Shown in pieces: positions 27,721-36,311 of a stretch of 64,000 bases of DNA. Numbering within the stretch: position 1 is the first letter of the stretch; each line of letters opens with the position of its first letter. The translations under genes were made by a program, and so were the position numbers. The stretch spans positions 3,100,001 to 3,164,000 of the forward strand of contig NZ_CP138200.1 of NCBI RefSeq assembly GCF_050859025.1. The letters are read 5' to 3'. The notes beneath the pieces were generated by a model. The model was not told the origin of the DNA and searched no databases. It worked only from the letters and a program-made list of their open reading frames with translations. The stretch is from Wukongibacter sp050859025. Lineage in GTDB: Bacteria > Bacillota > Clostridia > Peptostreptococcales > Caminicellaceae.

Positions 27721-28605
27721 ATGAATAAGATTGTCAAAGATTTTGTTGCGTATCTGAAAGAAGAAAAAAAGCTCTCTAACAATACTCTAGAGTCTTATGG
27801 TAGAGATTTAAGGCAATTTGGTGAGTTTCTACATGAGAAAAATAGACCATCATATCTGGACGTCAATAAGACAACCATTATAACATACCTACTTTATCTT
27901 CAAAAAAAGGGACGTGCTACTTCTACTATTTCAAGGAATTTAGCTTCTATAAGAGCACTATATCAATATTTGCTAAATAACGGAATAGTGGAAAACGATC
28001 CTACATTAAACTTAGAATCCCCTAAGTCAGAAAAGAAACTACCATGTGTTTTAAGCTTGAATGAAGTAGAAAGTTTAATTAATCAGCCTGATGGAAATAG
28101 TACAATGGGTTCAAGAGATAAAGCAATGCTTGAGCTACTCTATGCAACAGGTATAAGAGTGTCAGAACTAGTGAGACTAAATGTTGAGGACTTAAATTTG
28201 GATTTGGATTTTATAAAATGTAGAGGGAATAATGACAAAGAAAGAGTCATTCCGATTGGATCTATGGCTAAAAAGGCTATACTTAAGTATTCAACTGAAT
28301 TTAGAGAGAACTTAGTCAAAGAAGATGAAGAGGCTTTATTTGTTAACTACTATGGGAAAAGATTAACTAGACAGGGCTTTTGGAAGATAATAAAGAGATA
28401 CACTAAGGAAGCTAATATAGATAAAAAAATAACTCCCCATACACTCAGACATTCTTTTGCTACACACCTTATTCAAAATGGAGCTGATTTAAAATCTGTT
28501 CAAGAGATGCTTGGACATTCAGATATATCTACTACACAAATATACATGCAATTAACTAAAAATAAGATTAAGGATGTTTATAATAAATCTCATCCAAGAG
28601 CCTAA
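27721..28605 (+). CDS. xerD: Tyrosine recombinase XerD
   Basis: XerD acts with XerC at dif to resolve chromosome dimers. The 294 residues have the standard length. The N-terminal SAM-like binding domain (FVAYLKEEKKLSNNTLESY) is followed by the catalytic domain with Arg in TGIRVSEL, the HTLRHSFATHL His-x-x-Arg box, GHSDISTTQIYM with the second His, and the nucleophilic Tyr in QIYMQL. AAAGGAG lies 6 bases upstream of the ATG. It is followed by deoB after a repeat-rich gap, the usual Clostridial order. It is a chromosomal housekeeping enzyme, not a phage integrase. Confidence 0.92.
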   Translation: MNKIVKDFVAYLKEEKKLSNNTLESYGRDLRQFGEFLHEKNRPSYLDVNKTTIITYLLYLQKKGRATSTISRNLASIRALYQYLLNNGIVENDPTLNLESPKSEKKLPCVLSLNEVESLINQPDGNSTMGSRDKAMLELLYATGIRVSELVRLNVEDLNLDLDFIKCRGNNDKERVIPIGSMAKKAILKYSTEFRENLVKEDEEALFVNYYGKRLTRQGFWKIIKRYTKEANIDKKITPHTLRHSFATHLIQNGADLKSVQEMLGHSDISTTQIYMQLTKNKIKDVYNKSHPRA

Positions 28606-28620
28606 AGGGCTCTTTATCTT
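28596..28620 (+). terminator. Possible terminator at the xerD stop codon
   Basis: AAGAGCC and GGCTCTT form a 7-bp stem overlapping the stop codon of xerD, followed by TATCTTG. The T run is weak, so the call is tentative. Confidence 0.45.
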
Positions 28621-28880
28621 GTTACAGAGCTAGTATGATAAAAAGCTGTTAGAAAGGTTGAGGTGTGCTTAAACCAGATGACTGTAGCGTATAATTAGTG
28701 CTTTAAAAAACAAATATGTCCTTATTGATAGAATAAAAAGGGTATTGTTGACATTTTGAAGTATTTAATTTAATATTTAGGATATATTAAGTTACGAAAA
28801 ATCTATTAAATTTTAAAGATTTAGCATACTAAAAAGTGTTTATTGTTAAATATCTATAATGCAAGATGTTTGTAATATCA

Positions 28881-28987
28881 TATATAGAAATCGTAATAAA
28901 TCTTTTACATTTTGATTCCTTGAAAAGCCTTGAATCATTGGCTATTCAAAAAATCAAAATGTAGATTTATAAGTACGTTCTATATAG
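28881..28987. repeat. Family B repeat (copy B3)
   Basis: The left end TATATAGAAATCGTAATAAAT with TTTTACATTTTGATTCC is inverted to AAATCAAAATGTAGATTT...ACGTTCTATATA. It is a nearly full copy of 107 bp, in the same orientation as copy B2. Confidence 0.85.
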
Positions 28988-29283
28988 ATGATTAGAGAAG
29001 ATTTACTAAGGGTATTACTTAAATAAATACATAAGAGACCGTTTTATGTGGCCTTATGTGTTACCGGTTACATATGATGACAGTTGTAATGTTTTTAAGA
29101 GGTTGTATTTAAAGTAGGTTTAAACATTAATTTTAAAAGATTTGATTAAATTATCATTCTTAATCTCAAACTATATCTATATAAATAATCTATGTTTTTA
29201 AAAGTCTTTTAAATAGTTCTACTAGAATCTCTATAACATTTATAAGTGTGTTCTATATAGTAAAGAAAAGGAGGAGTATTATT
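28988..29283. other. AT-rich region before deoB with one solo family B end
   Basis: Apart from the family B end at 29233-29260 no gene, hairpin or promoter of good quality was found. The AGGAGG site of deoB is at its right edge. Confidence 0.5.
29233..29260. repeat. Solo right end of a family B repeat
   Basis: TAACATTTATAAGTGTGTTC followed by TATATAG matches the terminal 28 bases of family B. No left arm is recognised nearby. Confidence 0.55.
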
Positions 29284-30456
29284 ATGATTAATAGAGTTAC
29301 CATTTTAGTAATGGATAGTGTTGGTATAGGTGCTTTGCCAGATTCTAAAAAGTTCGGAGATGTTGGTGTAAACACATTGGGTAATATTTCAAAGAAGATG
29401 GGTGGAATTAAACTACCTAATTTAGTTAAGCTAGGACTTGGGAATATTGAAGGAATAGAGGGGATAGAAAGCATAGATGCACCTATGGGATCCTTTGGAA
29501 AATCAATGGAAATTTCCAATGGTAAGGATACGACTACTGGTCATTGGGAGATGGCTGGATTACATATTAAAGAGCCATTCAAAACCTATCCCAATGGTTT
29601 TCCTAAGCATATAATGGAAAAGTTTGAAGAGCGTATCGGTAGAAAAGCACTAGGAAACAAGCCTGCTTCAGGAACAGAAATAATCAAAGAGCTTGGAGAA
29701 GAACACATGAAAACCGGAAGTCCTATTGTGTACACCTCAGCAGACAGTGTTTTCCAAATAGCAGCCCATGAGGAAGTAATACCTTTGGATGAGCTTTATA
29801 AGATGTGCAGCATAGCAAGGGAAATTCTAATGGGAGAAGATCAAGTTGCTAGAGTTATAGCTAGACCTTTCGTTGGTGAAATAGGTAACTTTACCCGTAC
29901 ACCTAACAGAAGGGACTATTCCCTTAATCCTTTTGGCAAGACAATACTAGACTTTACTTCAGAAGCTGGATACGATGTAATGGCAGTAGGAAAAATAGAA
30001 GATATTTTTAATGGACAGGGAATAACAAAGGAAGTTCATACAAAGAGTAACATGGATGGAGTAGATAAGACAATAGAATATTTAAAGACTGATACAAAGG
30101 GAATTATATTTACGAACCTAGTTGACTTTGATGCTAAGTTTGGACATAGGAGGGATCCTCAAGGATATAAAGATGCCCTAGAAGAGTTAGATGAGAGAAT
30201 ACCTGAGATTCTAGATAATATGAAAGATTCTGATATGATTATAATTGTAGCTGACCACGGTAATGACCCAACTTATAAAGGAACTGACCATACTAGGGAA
30301 TATATACCTATAGTTGTCTATGGAAAAAATGTTAAGGCTGGGATAAACTTAGGCACTAGAGAAACCTTTGCCGATATTGCAGCAACTATTGCTGATATAT
30401 TAGATGTTGAAAAGCCGAAGGTAGGAACTAGTTTTAAGGAATTGATACTTAAATAG
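29284..30456 (+). CDS. deoB: Phosphopentomutase
   Basis: DeoB interconverts ribose-1-phosphate and ribose-5-phosphate in nucleoside salvage. The 390 residues show the alkaline phosphatase-superfamily metal sites: ILVMDSVGIGALPDS at the N-terminus (metal-binding Asp), GKDTTTGHWEMAG, and IIIVADHGNDPTYKGTDHTREYIP near the end. The start at 29284 has AAGGAGGAG 8 bases upstream; the ATG at 29248 lies in a repeat-derived region without a site. It is followed after 11 bases by two nucleoside phosphorylases that would supply ribose-1-phosphate to it, making a coherent operon. Confidence 0.95.
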   Translation: MINRVTILVMDSVGIGALPDSKKFGDVGVNTLGNISKKMGGIKLPNLVKLGLGNIEGIEGIESIDAPMGSFGKSMEISNGKDTTTGHWEMAGLHIKEPFKTYPNGFPKHIMEKFEERIGRKALGNKPASGTEIIKELGEEHMKTGSPIVYTSADSVFQIAAHEEVIPLDELYKMCSIAREILMGEDQVARVIARPFVGEIGNFTRTPNRRDYSLNPFGKTILDFTSEAGYDVMAVGKIEDIFNGQGITKEVHTKSNMDGVDKTIEYLKTDTKGIIFTNLVDFDAKFGHRRDPQGYKDALEELDERIPEILDNMKDSDMIIIVADHGNDPTYKGTDHTREYIPIVVYGKNVKAGINLGTRETFADIAATIADILDVEKPKVGTSFKELILK

Positions 30457-30467
30457 GGGGCAGTATT

Positions 30468-31289
30468 GTGGATAATATGTTGAACAAAATAGAAGAAACC
30501 TACGGATTTTTAAAAGACAAGATTAACTTTAAGCCAGAAATAGGCCTGATTCTAGGATCAGGTCTAGGAATATTAGCTGATGAGATTGAGCAGCCCCTAT
30601 ATATTTCCTATGGGGAGATTCCTAATTTTCCTGTATCAACTGTTGAAGGTCATGCCGGTAGGTTTGTAATAGGAACATTAAATGGCAAGAAAGTTATTGC
30701 TATGCAAGGTAGGTTCCACTACTATGAAGGCTACTCTATGAAGGATGTTACCTTTCCAGTGAGAGTAATGAAGAGGCTTGGAGTTGAAACCCTAATTGTT
30801 ACTAATGCTGCCGGTGGAGTAAATGAAGATTTTAAACCTGGAGATTTGATGATTATTGAAGATCATATTAACTTTGCATTTGATAATCCTCTGATAGGTA
30901 AGAATTACGATGAATTGGGTCCTAGATTCCCTGATACATCCAGAGCATATGATAGAGAACTAATAAAAAAAGTTATGAAGCTAGCAAAAGAAAGTAATAT
31001 AGAGGTGAGAAAAGGAGTATACACTCTAATGACAGGACCCTCATATGAGACACCAGCTGAAATCAGAATGATTAGATTTTTAGGTGGAGATGCTGTCGGT
31101 ATGTCAACGGTACCAGAGGTTACTGTAGCAGCTCACAGTCAGATAAAGGTACTAGGTATATCCTGTATAACTAATATGGCAGCGGGTATATTAGATCAAC
31201 CCCTATGTCATGAAGAAGTTGTAGAGACAGCAGCTAGGGTTAGGAAGAAGTTTATTAGCCTAGTAAAGAAAGTTGTTGAAAACATATAA
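30468..31289 (+). CDS. punA: Purine nucleoside phosphorylase, trimeric type
   Basis: PNP splits inosine and guanosine with phosphate to free base and ribose-1-phosphate. This 273-residue protein has the phosphate site GLILGSGLG and EIPNFPVSTVEGH. The MTGPSYETPAEIR loop carries Glu194, and CITNMAAG carries Asn236. These correspond to human Glu201 and Asn243, the 6-oxopurine determinants. The start is GTG with GGGGG 7 bases upstream. It lies between deoB and a second PNP paralogue that differs at exactly these two residues. This copy has the canonical pattern. Confidence 0.93.
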   Translation: MDNMLNKIEETYGFLKDKINFKPEIGLILGSGLGILADEIEQPLYISYGEIPNFPVSTVEGHAGRFVIGTLNGKKVIAMQGRFHYYEGYSMKDVTFPVRVMKRLGVETLIVTNAAGGVNEDFKPGDLMIIEDHINFAFDNPLIGKNYDELGPRFPDTSRAYDRELIKKVMKLAKESNIEVRKGVYTLMTGPSYETPAEIRMIRFLGGDAVGMSTVPEVTVAAHSQIKVLGISCITNMAAGILDQPLCHEEVVETAARVRKKFISLVKKVVENI

Positions 31290-31304
31290 AAAGGGGACAT
31301 ACAT

Positions 31305-32132
31305 ATGAAGGCTATGACAAAAAAAATAAATGAAGCATGTGACTATATAAAAGGGGAAATAGATGTTGATCCAGAGATAGGATTGATTTTGGGTTCTGGA
31401 CTTGGTAGTCTTGCCAATGATATAGAAAACAAAAGAATAGTTAAATATGAAGAAATTCCAAATTTTCCTGTTTCGACGGTTGAGGGACATGAAGGACAAT
31501 TAGTTATTGGTTCTCTTGAGGGTAAGAAGGTTATGGCTATGCAGGGAAGATTTCATTTCTATGAGGGATATACAATGCAGGAAGTAACATTTCCAGTAAG
31601 AGTTATGAAGGAATTAGGTGTTAAAATGTTGTTTGTAACAAATGCATGTGGAGGTATGGACCCTAAGCTTTATCCCGGAGCCCTTATGTTTATAGAAGAC
31701 CATATTAATTTTACTGGAGCAAATCCTCTAATAGGGCCTAATGATAATGAACTTGGAACTAGATTTCCTGATATGTCTACAGCCTATGATAGTGAACTAA
31801 TAGAATTAGGTAAAAAAGTAGGAGTCAAGCTTGATATAAAAACTGAAAAGGGTGTTTATCTTGCTATAAGTGGTCCAAATTACATGAGTGCCGCTGAACT
31901 TAGAATGTTAAGACGAGTAGGTGGAGATACAGTAGGCATGTCTACTGTTCCAGAAGTAATAGTTGCTAGACATGCAGGGCTAAGAGTATTAGGAATATCC
32001 TGTGTAACTGACATGGCAATTGCAGATGGACTGGAGCCTTTAGAGCATTCTGCTGTCGTTGAAGTTGCGAATAGAACTAGGCCCAAATTTATTAAGTTAG
32101 TTAAGGGTATTTTGAAAGAAGTGAATCTTTAA
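31305..32132 (+). CDS. Second PNP-family protein with altered base-binding residues
   Basis: This 275-residue protein shares clear homology with the preceding punA, including GLILGSGLG, EIPNFPVSTVEGH and VPEVIVARHAGLRVLGISC. At the two positions that recognise 6-oxopurines it differs: Glu194 is Met (GPNYMSAAE) and Asn236 is Asp (CVTDMAIAD). In human PNP, changing Asn243 to Asp was reported to allow adenosine, and in MTAP an Asp holds the adenine. The protein may accept adenosine, methylthioadenosine or another substrate. It begins 15 bases after punA, so expression is linked. It is a true gene with normal length; substrate assignment is inference. Confidence 0.88.
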   Translation: MKAMTKKINEACDYIKGEIDVDPEIGLILGSGLGSLANDIENKRIVKYEEIPNFPVSTVEGHEGQLVIGSLEGKKVMAMQGRFHFYEGYTMQEVTFPVRVMKELGVKMLFVTNACGGMDPKLYPGALMFIEDHINFTGANPLIGPNDNELGTRFPDMSTAYDSELIELGKKVGVKLDIKTEKGVYLAISGPNYMSAAELRMLRRVGGDTVGMSTVPEVIVARHAGLRVLGISCVTDMAIADGLEPLEHSAVVEVANRTRPKFIKLVKGILKEVNL

Positions 32133-32199
32133 ATCCATAAAGTTTTCTAGAATAACGGATTTCTATAGCTGAAATTTATTCATTATCAAAGATCCTATG

Positions 32200-32239
32200 A
32201 CAGCCCTTGCAAAATTACTTTGCGAAGGCTGTTATTTTT
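32200..32239 (+). terminator. Terminator after the PNP pair
   Basis: ACAGCCCTTGCAAA and TTTGCGAAGGCTGT form a 14-nt arm with two imperfect pairs and a 5-6 nt loop, followed by TATTTTTC. It ends the deoB-punA operon. Confidence 0.8.
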
Positions 32240-32259
32240 CATTGTATGAAAAATTTTCC

Positions 32260-32364
32260 TATATAGAACGTACTTATAAATTTACATTTTGATTTCTTTA
32301 ATAACCAAGGTTTCAAGGCTTTTAAAGGAATCAAAATGTAAAAGATTTATTGCGACTTCTATAA
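32260..32364. repeat. Family B repeat in inverse orientation (copy B4)
   Basis: It begins TATATAGAACGTACTTATAA and ends GATTTATTGCGACTTCTATA. It is the reverse complement of the other family B copies and lies between the PNP terminator and dacF. Confidence 0.85.
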
Positions 32365-32440
32365 TGAGATTTTTTTCTAATGAATAAGCACTTATTCCAA
32401 TGGAAACCATAAGACTAACAAAAAGTTGGGAGGAATAGAG

Positions 32441-33607
32441 ATGAAAAAAAATTCTCATAAGAAAAAAATCTGTTATTTGATTACAGTGACTTTATTGTTT
32501 ATTAGCTCTTTCAACTATTCTAGTGCTAATGAATTTGATGTGAATGCAAAGTCCGCAATTCTAATAGATGCTGGTTCAGGAAAAGTTTTGTATGAAAAGA
32601 ATAGCCATCAGAAACTACCTCCTGCCAGCGTTACTAAGATAATGACTATGCTATTAACTATGGAGGCAATTGAAAAAAAACAAATCACCTTAGAAGATAA
32701 GGTTACCATAAGCGAGCATGCCTCAAGCATGGGAGGGAGTCAGCTCTACCTAGAACCAGGAGAGCAAAGGAGTGTAGAACAATTAATAAAGGGAGTGGCG
32801 ATAGCATCTGCCAATGATGCGTGTGTTGCTTTAGCTGAACATATAGCCGGTTCACAAGAGCTATTTGTAAATAAAATGAACCAGAGAGCTTTAGACCTAG
32901 GAATGAAAAATACTCAGTTCATGAATACCAATGGCTTGCCCAAGGAAGGCCATTATACATCTGCATATGATATTTCTTTGATGTCAAGGGAGTTATTAAA
33001 GCATCCGAAGATACATGATTGGTTAACCATATGGATGTCATCCATGAAGGTTGGTAAAAAAGGAAGAGCGACCCTTGAACTGACAAACACTAATAAACTA
33101 ATAAGATTTTATCAAGGTGCCAACGGAATTAAGACAGGTTTTACTCAAGAAGCAAAGTTCTGTCTATCAGCATCGGCAAAAAGAAATAACTTTACATTGA
33201 TTGCTGTTGTGTTAGGCTCACCTACATCAAATATTAGATTTGCTGAAGCTAGGAAGCTATTAGACTATGGCTTTTCTACATATAACTCTGTACAGATATC
33301 TAAGAAGAATGAGGTATTTGAGCAAATAAATATTGAAAAGGGAAAAATGGATAAGATTAATATAGTTGCTAAAGAAGATTTAAAGGTTCTGGTTAAAAAG
33401 GGTGAAGAAGGCAATGTTAAAAAGGAGATAATTATACCTAAAACGGTAAAAGCGCCTTTTAAAAAGGGAGAAAAAGTAGGTGAGATAATAGTAACTAACT
33501 CAAATGGAGAAAATATAGGAAAGGTTGATTTGGTTACTGAAAATGAATGCAAAAGGGCATCAATTTTTGATACATTTGGTAAAATCTTAAAAAATATTTC
33601 TAAGTGA
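32441..33607 (+). CDS. dacF: D-alanyl-D-alanine carboxypeptidase (DacF-like)
   Basis: This secreted penicillin-binding protein trims the terminal D-Ala from stem peptides; DacF-type enzymes work in spore cortex formation. From ATG 32441 (GGGAGG 7 bases upstream) it has 388 residues. It has a signal peptide (about residues 8-30) and the catalytic motifs SVTK (active-site Ser in PPASVTKIM), SAN and KTG (GIKTGFT). A beta-rich C-terminal domain and a terminal amphipathic helix follow (FDTFGKILKNISK). The neighbourhood of deoB-punA and scpA matches the common Firmicute order. A second such enzyme lies at 39491-40591; which is the cortex enzyme cannot be settled here. Confidence 0.92.
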   Translation: MKKNSHKKKICYLITVTLLFISSFNYSSANEFDVNAKSAILIDAGSGKVLYEKNSHQKLPPASVTKIMTMLLTMEAIEKKQITLEDKVTISEHASSMGGSQLYLEPGEQRSVEQLIKGVAIASANDACVALAEHIAGSQELFVNKMNQRALDLGMKNTQFMNTNGLPKEGHYTSAYDISLMSRELLKHPKIHDWLTIWMSSMKVGKKGRATLELTNTNKLIRFYQGANGIKTGFTQEAKFCLSASAKRNNFTLIAVVLGSPTSNIRFAEARKLLDYGFSTYNSVQISKKNEVFEQINIEKGKMDKINIVAKEDLKVLVKKGEEGNVKKEIIIPKTVKAPFKKGEKVGEIIVTNSNGENIGKVDLVTENECKRASIFDTFGKILKNISK

Positions 33608-33743
33608 AAATAGACGGAGTAGATAAAAGTGACTTAGTTTGGTGGAACTTTGACTTATTTGGAAATCTATTGACTTATGATGAGTATTGGTACTAAGAAA
33701 ACTTTAATAGTTCAAAATCTTAAAATTCATTCTCAAATACTCT

Positions 33744-33782
33744 GGGACTGACCTCATAATATGATTTTATGAGGCGGTCCCT
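33744..33782 (+). terminator. Strong inverted repeat after dacF
   Basis: GGGACTGACCTCATAA pairs with TTATGAGGCGGTCCC (one or two wobble or mismatch pairs), with a 7-nt loop. It lacks a strong T run, so it may be a processing site or a factor-dependent terminator. Confidence 0.45.
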
Positions 33783-33857
33783 ATTACTATGTTATCAGAT
33801 AAAAATGAGACTTTACAATTAAACCTATGACAATTAAAATTAATAAGAGAGATATAA

Positions 33858-33963
33858 TATAGGGATTTAAATAAAGACTTTAATTTATACATATCCAAAA
33901 CTTCCAGAAACACTGAGTATTTGTACATGTATAAATTAAGTTTTACTATATAAACCCTATATA
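33858..33963. repeat. Family A repeat (copy A3)
   Basis: It runs from TATAGGGATTTAAATAAAG to TTTACTATATAAACCCTATA, matching copies A1 and A2. It abuts a family C element. Confidence 0.85.
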
Positions 33964-34042
33964 GGTAACCAACTTTAAAAGTTAACAAAATTCAACCCAA
34001 AAATGTAGAAGCGTTCATTATTTCATTTTAATGTTGGTGACC
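33964..34042. repeat. Family C palindromic element upstream of scpA
   Basis: The outer arms are GGTAACCAAC and GTTGGTGACC. The centre AATGTAGAAGCGTTCATTAT is shared over at least 20 bases with the element at 47678-47839. Apical loop TAGAAGCGTT is closed by ATG/CAT. The left arm is longer than the right. Confidence 0.6.
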
Positions 34043-34085
34043 TGTAATTACTCGTTCTAAAAATTAACTTATTGAGGGTGTATTT

Positions 34086-34832
34086 ATGGATTATGAAATA
34101 AAGCTCGAGGCCTTTGAAGGTCCATTTGATTTACTATTTCATCTTATAGAGAAAAATGAGATTGACATATATAATATACCGATTTCAGATATAACTCAGC
34201 AATATTTAGAATATATAAATCAGATGAAGGACTTAGATATGGAAGTAGCAAGTGAATTTTTAGTTATGGCGGCAACACTACTAGAGATTAAATCCAAAAT
34301 GCTTCTACCGAATCCTGTTGAAGAACAATTGGAATTCGATGTACAAGGCTTAGATCCTAGAAGGGATTTAGTTTTAAAATTAATAGAATATAAGAAATAT
34401 AGAAATATTGCAGAATTTCTAAAGACGAGAGAGGAAGAGTATGGTAAAGTTTATTTTAAATCTCAAGAGCATCTAGAGGAATTTATAGATAATGATGTTG
34501 ATGTAAAGGTAGAACTAAACTTGGAAGAAGAGCTTCTAGTAAAAGCAGTTAAAAGGATAATGCAAAAATCAGAAAAGCTGGACATGCATAGAAAGCATTT
34601 CTTTAAAGAGCTAAAGAGAGATGTCTATACTGTTGAAGATAAAATATCTCTTTTAAAAGATAATCTTCAAAAGAAAAAAAATATACAGTTTATAGAATTG
34701 TTTAGCTCACAGTGCTGTAGATTGGAGATAGTAGTTACTTTTTTAGCAGTGCTTGAATTGTTAAAATCAAAGATTATAAGTATAAAACAGGATAAGATAT
34801 TTGATGACATTATAATATATGCGGCTAGTTAA
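34086..34832 (+). CDS. scpA: Segregation and condensation protein A
   Basis: ScpA is the kleisin subunit that joins SMC and ScpB in chromosome condensation. The 248 residues start with YEIKLEAFEGPFDLLFHLIEK, the conserved SMC-neck contact region. EFLVMAATLLEIKSKMLLP follows. The C-terminus (about 165-248) is the winged-helix-like segment binding the SMC head. The start ATG at 34086 has GAGGG 7 bases upstream. scpB begins 20 bases after the stop, the usual order. The preceding 120 bases hold repeats A and C, so the promoter may overlap them. Confidence 0.93.
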   Translation: MDYEIKLEAFEGPFDLLFHLIEKNEIDIYNIPISDITQQYLEYINQMKDLDMEVASEFLVMAATLLEIKSKMLLPNPVEEQLEFDVQGLDPRRDLVLKLIEYKKYRNIAEFLKTREEEYGKVYFKSQEHLEEFIDNDVDVKVELNLEEELLVKAVKRIMQKSEKLDMHRKHFFKELKRDVYTVEDKISLLKDNLQKKKNIQFIELFSSQCCRLEIVVTFLAVLELLKSKIISIKQDKIFDDIIIYAAS

Positions 34833-34852
34833 AGGGGGGAAGGGTTTAAACT

Positions 34853-35401
34853 ATGGAGAATAAGGAAATAAAATCAGCAATAGAGTCGATTTTGTTTGTT
34901 TGGGGAGAGCCCTTAAATATTAAGGAGATATCTAAAGCTTTGGAAATACCCAAGGACAAAGTCAAAAAATATATACAGGAATTAAACGATGAATTAGAAG
35001 AACAGCATAGAGGTATAAAAGTAGTTGAAGTTAATAACTGTTTTCAGTTAGCGACGAGACTTGAAAACCATAGATATATAGAAAAACTTTGTATTACTTC
35101 TAAAAACAGAGGACTTTCAGGTCCTACTTTAGAGGTTTTAGCCATTATAGCTTATAAACAACCTATAACAAAGCATGAAATAGAAATAATTAGGGGGGTA
35201 AAGTGCGATAAGCCCATTAGTACATTAATTGACAGAGAGTTGATTGAGATAACAGGAAAGTTAGAAAAAACCGGGAGACCAAATGTATATGGTACAACTG
35301 ATACATTTTTAAAGAGTTTTGGATTTACAAGTCTAGAGGATGTACCTAAGATAGATGAATTTGATAGTTTTGATTTTTTAAATAATGATGAAGAAGAATA
35401 A
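34853..35401 (+). CDS. scpB: Segregation and condensation protein B
   Basis: ScpB is the dimeric winged-helix partner of ScpA in the SMC complex. It has 182 residues. Signature segments are IESILFVWGEPLNIKEIS at the start, LEVLAIIAYKQPITKHEIE and the TGRPNVYGTTDTFLKSFGF motif near the end. The tail is acidic (FLNNDEEE). The RBS is a G-rich GGGGGGAAGGG about 6-10 bases upstream. A terminator with T run follows immediately, ending the scpAB unit before the convergent polyamine genes. Confidence 0.94.
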   Translation: MENKEIKSAIESILFVWGEPLNIKEISKALEIPKDKVKKYIQELNDELEEQHRGIKVVEVNNCFQLATRLENHRYIEKLCITSKNRGLSGPTLEVLAIIAYKQPITKHEIEIIRGVKCDKPISTLIDRELIEITGKLEKTGRPNVYGTTDTFLKSFGFTSLEDVPKIDEFDSFDFLNNDEEE

Positions 35402-35408
35402 ATAATAT

Positions 35409-35450
35409 AGCACTTATGATAACTATGGAAAGTTATTATAAGTGCTTTTT
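35409..35450. terminator. Bidirectional terminator between scpB and speB
   Basis: AGCACTTATGATAACT and AGTTATTATAAGTGCT form a 16-nt arm with one unpaired position and a 6-nt loop, followed by TTTT. On the minus strand it ends the speE-speB transcript. Confidence 0.85.
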
Positions 35451-35453
35451 ATT

Positions 35454-36311
35454 CTATAACATTGCTAACATCAATTCTCTAATAACCTTAGATGCCACTG
35501 CAGTTGATACTCCTGTAGGATCATAATCAGGAGCAAGCTCAACTACATCAGCTCCAACAATATTAAGAGTATTGAGTATCTTTAGTATCTCTAACATATC
35601 ATTAAAGGATATGCCTCCTGGTTCTGGAGTACCAGTGCCAGGGAAAATCGATGGATCAAGTATATCTAGATCAATGGTTATATAAACTGGCTTATCCTTA
35701 ATAATGGAAGCGACTTCTTTTAATTTATCATAACCAAATTTATTCATAAAAGTATGGCCTTCTTCTTCAGACCATAGGAATTCTTCTTTTAGTCCTGATC
35801 GGATACCGAATTGGTAAATAGTATTATCACCCATGAATTCCCATATATTTCTTATAACCGTTGAATGGGATAGGTTTTCACCCATATAATCTTTTCTTAA
35901 ATCCGTATGAGCATCAAAATGTAGAAGCACTAAATCATCTCTATACTTTTCATAAACAGATTGCACAGCGGGTAAAGTAACTAAATGTTCTCCGCCTATC
36001 ATAAAGGGTTTTTTATTGTCATTAATAATGCTATCAGTAAAGAGCTTTATAGATTCTAATGCAGCTAGCTTGTTTCCAAAGGTCAGATCTAAATCCCCGG
36101 CATCGTGAACATTATAATTCAATAGATCCTTATCAAGATATGGGCTGTAGGTCTCTAATCCATAGGAGTCGATTCTTATTTTATATGGTCCGAATCTTGA
36201 TCCTGGTCTAAAGGTACATGTACCATCAAAGGGGGCTCCAAAAAGAACTAAGTTACTTTCTTTATAATTAGACTCACATTCTATAAAGCAGTATTTATTA
36301 AACATTTCCAT
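35454..36311 (-). CDS. speB: Agmatinase (ureohydrolase family)
   Basis: Agmatinase converts agmatine to putrescine and urea using two Mn2+. The protein has about 285 residues. The metal motifs are clear: GGEHLVT, LLHFDAHTDLR and ITIDLDILDPS, plus the final EPGGISFND segment. The start at 36311 (MEMFNK...) has AAGGAGAAG upstream inside the end of speE; 36305 is possible too. It overlaps speE by 14 bases, which argues for coupled translation. Together with speE it makes putrescine and then spermidine. It could instead act on guanidinobutyrate, though the neighbour favours agmatine. Confidence 0.9.
   Translation of the reverse strand: MEMFNKYCFIECESNYKESNLVLFGAPFDGTCTFRPGSRFGPYKIRIDSYGLETYSPYLDKDLLNYNVHDAGDLDLTFGNKLAALESIKLFTDSIINDNKKPFMIGGEHLVTLPAVQSVYEKYRDDLVLLHFDAHTDLRKDYMGENLSHSTVIRNIWEFMGDNTIYQFGIRSGLKEEFLWSEEEGHTFMNKFGYDKLKEVASIIKDKPVYITIDLDILDPSIFPGTGTPEPGGISFNDMLEILKILNTLNIVGADVVELAPDYDPTGVSTAVASKVIRELMLAML

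Noticed and set aside
27721..28605. Integrase of a mobile element
   Set aside because: Length, motifs and neighbourhood are those of chromosomal XerD; no attachment sites or other phage genes were seen.
33767..33988. Minus-strand open frame of 73 codons between dacF and scpA
   Set aside because: It mostly covers a family A copy and matches the peptide read from the other copies, so it is not a gene.
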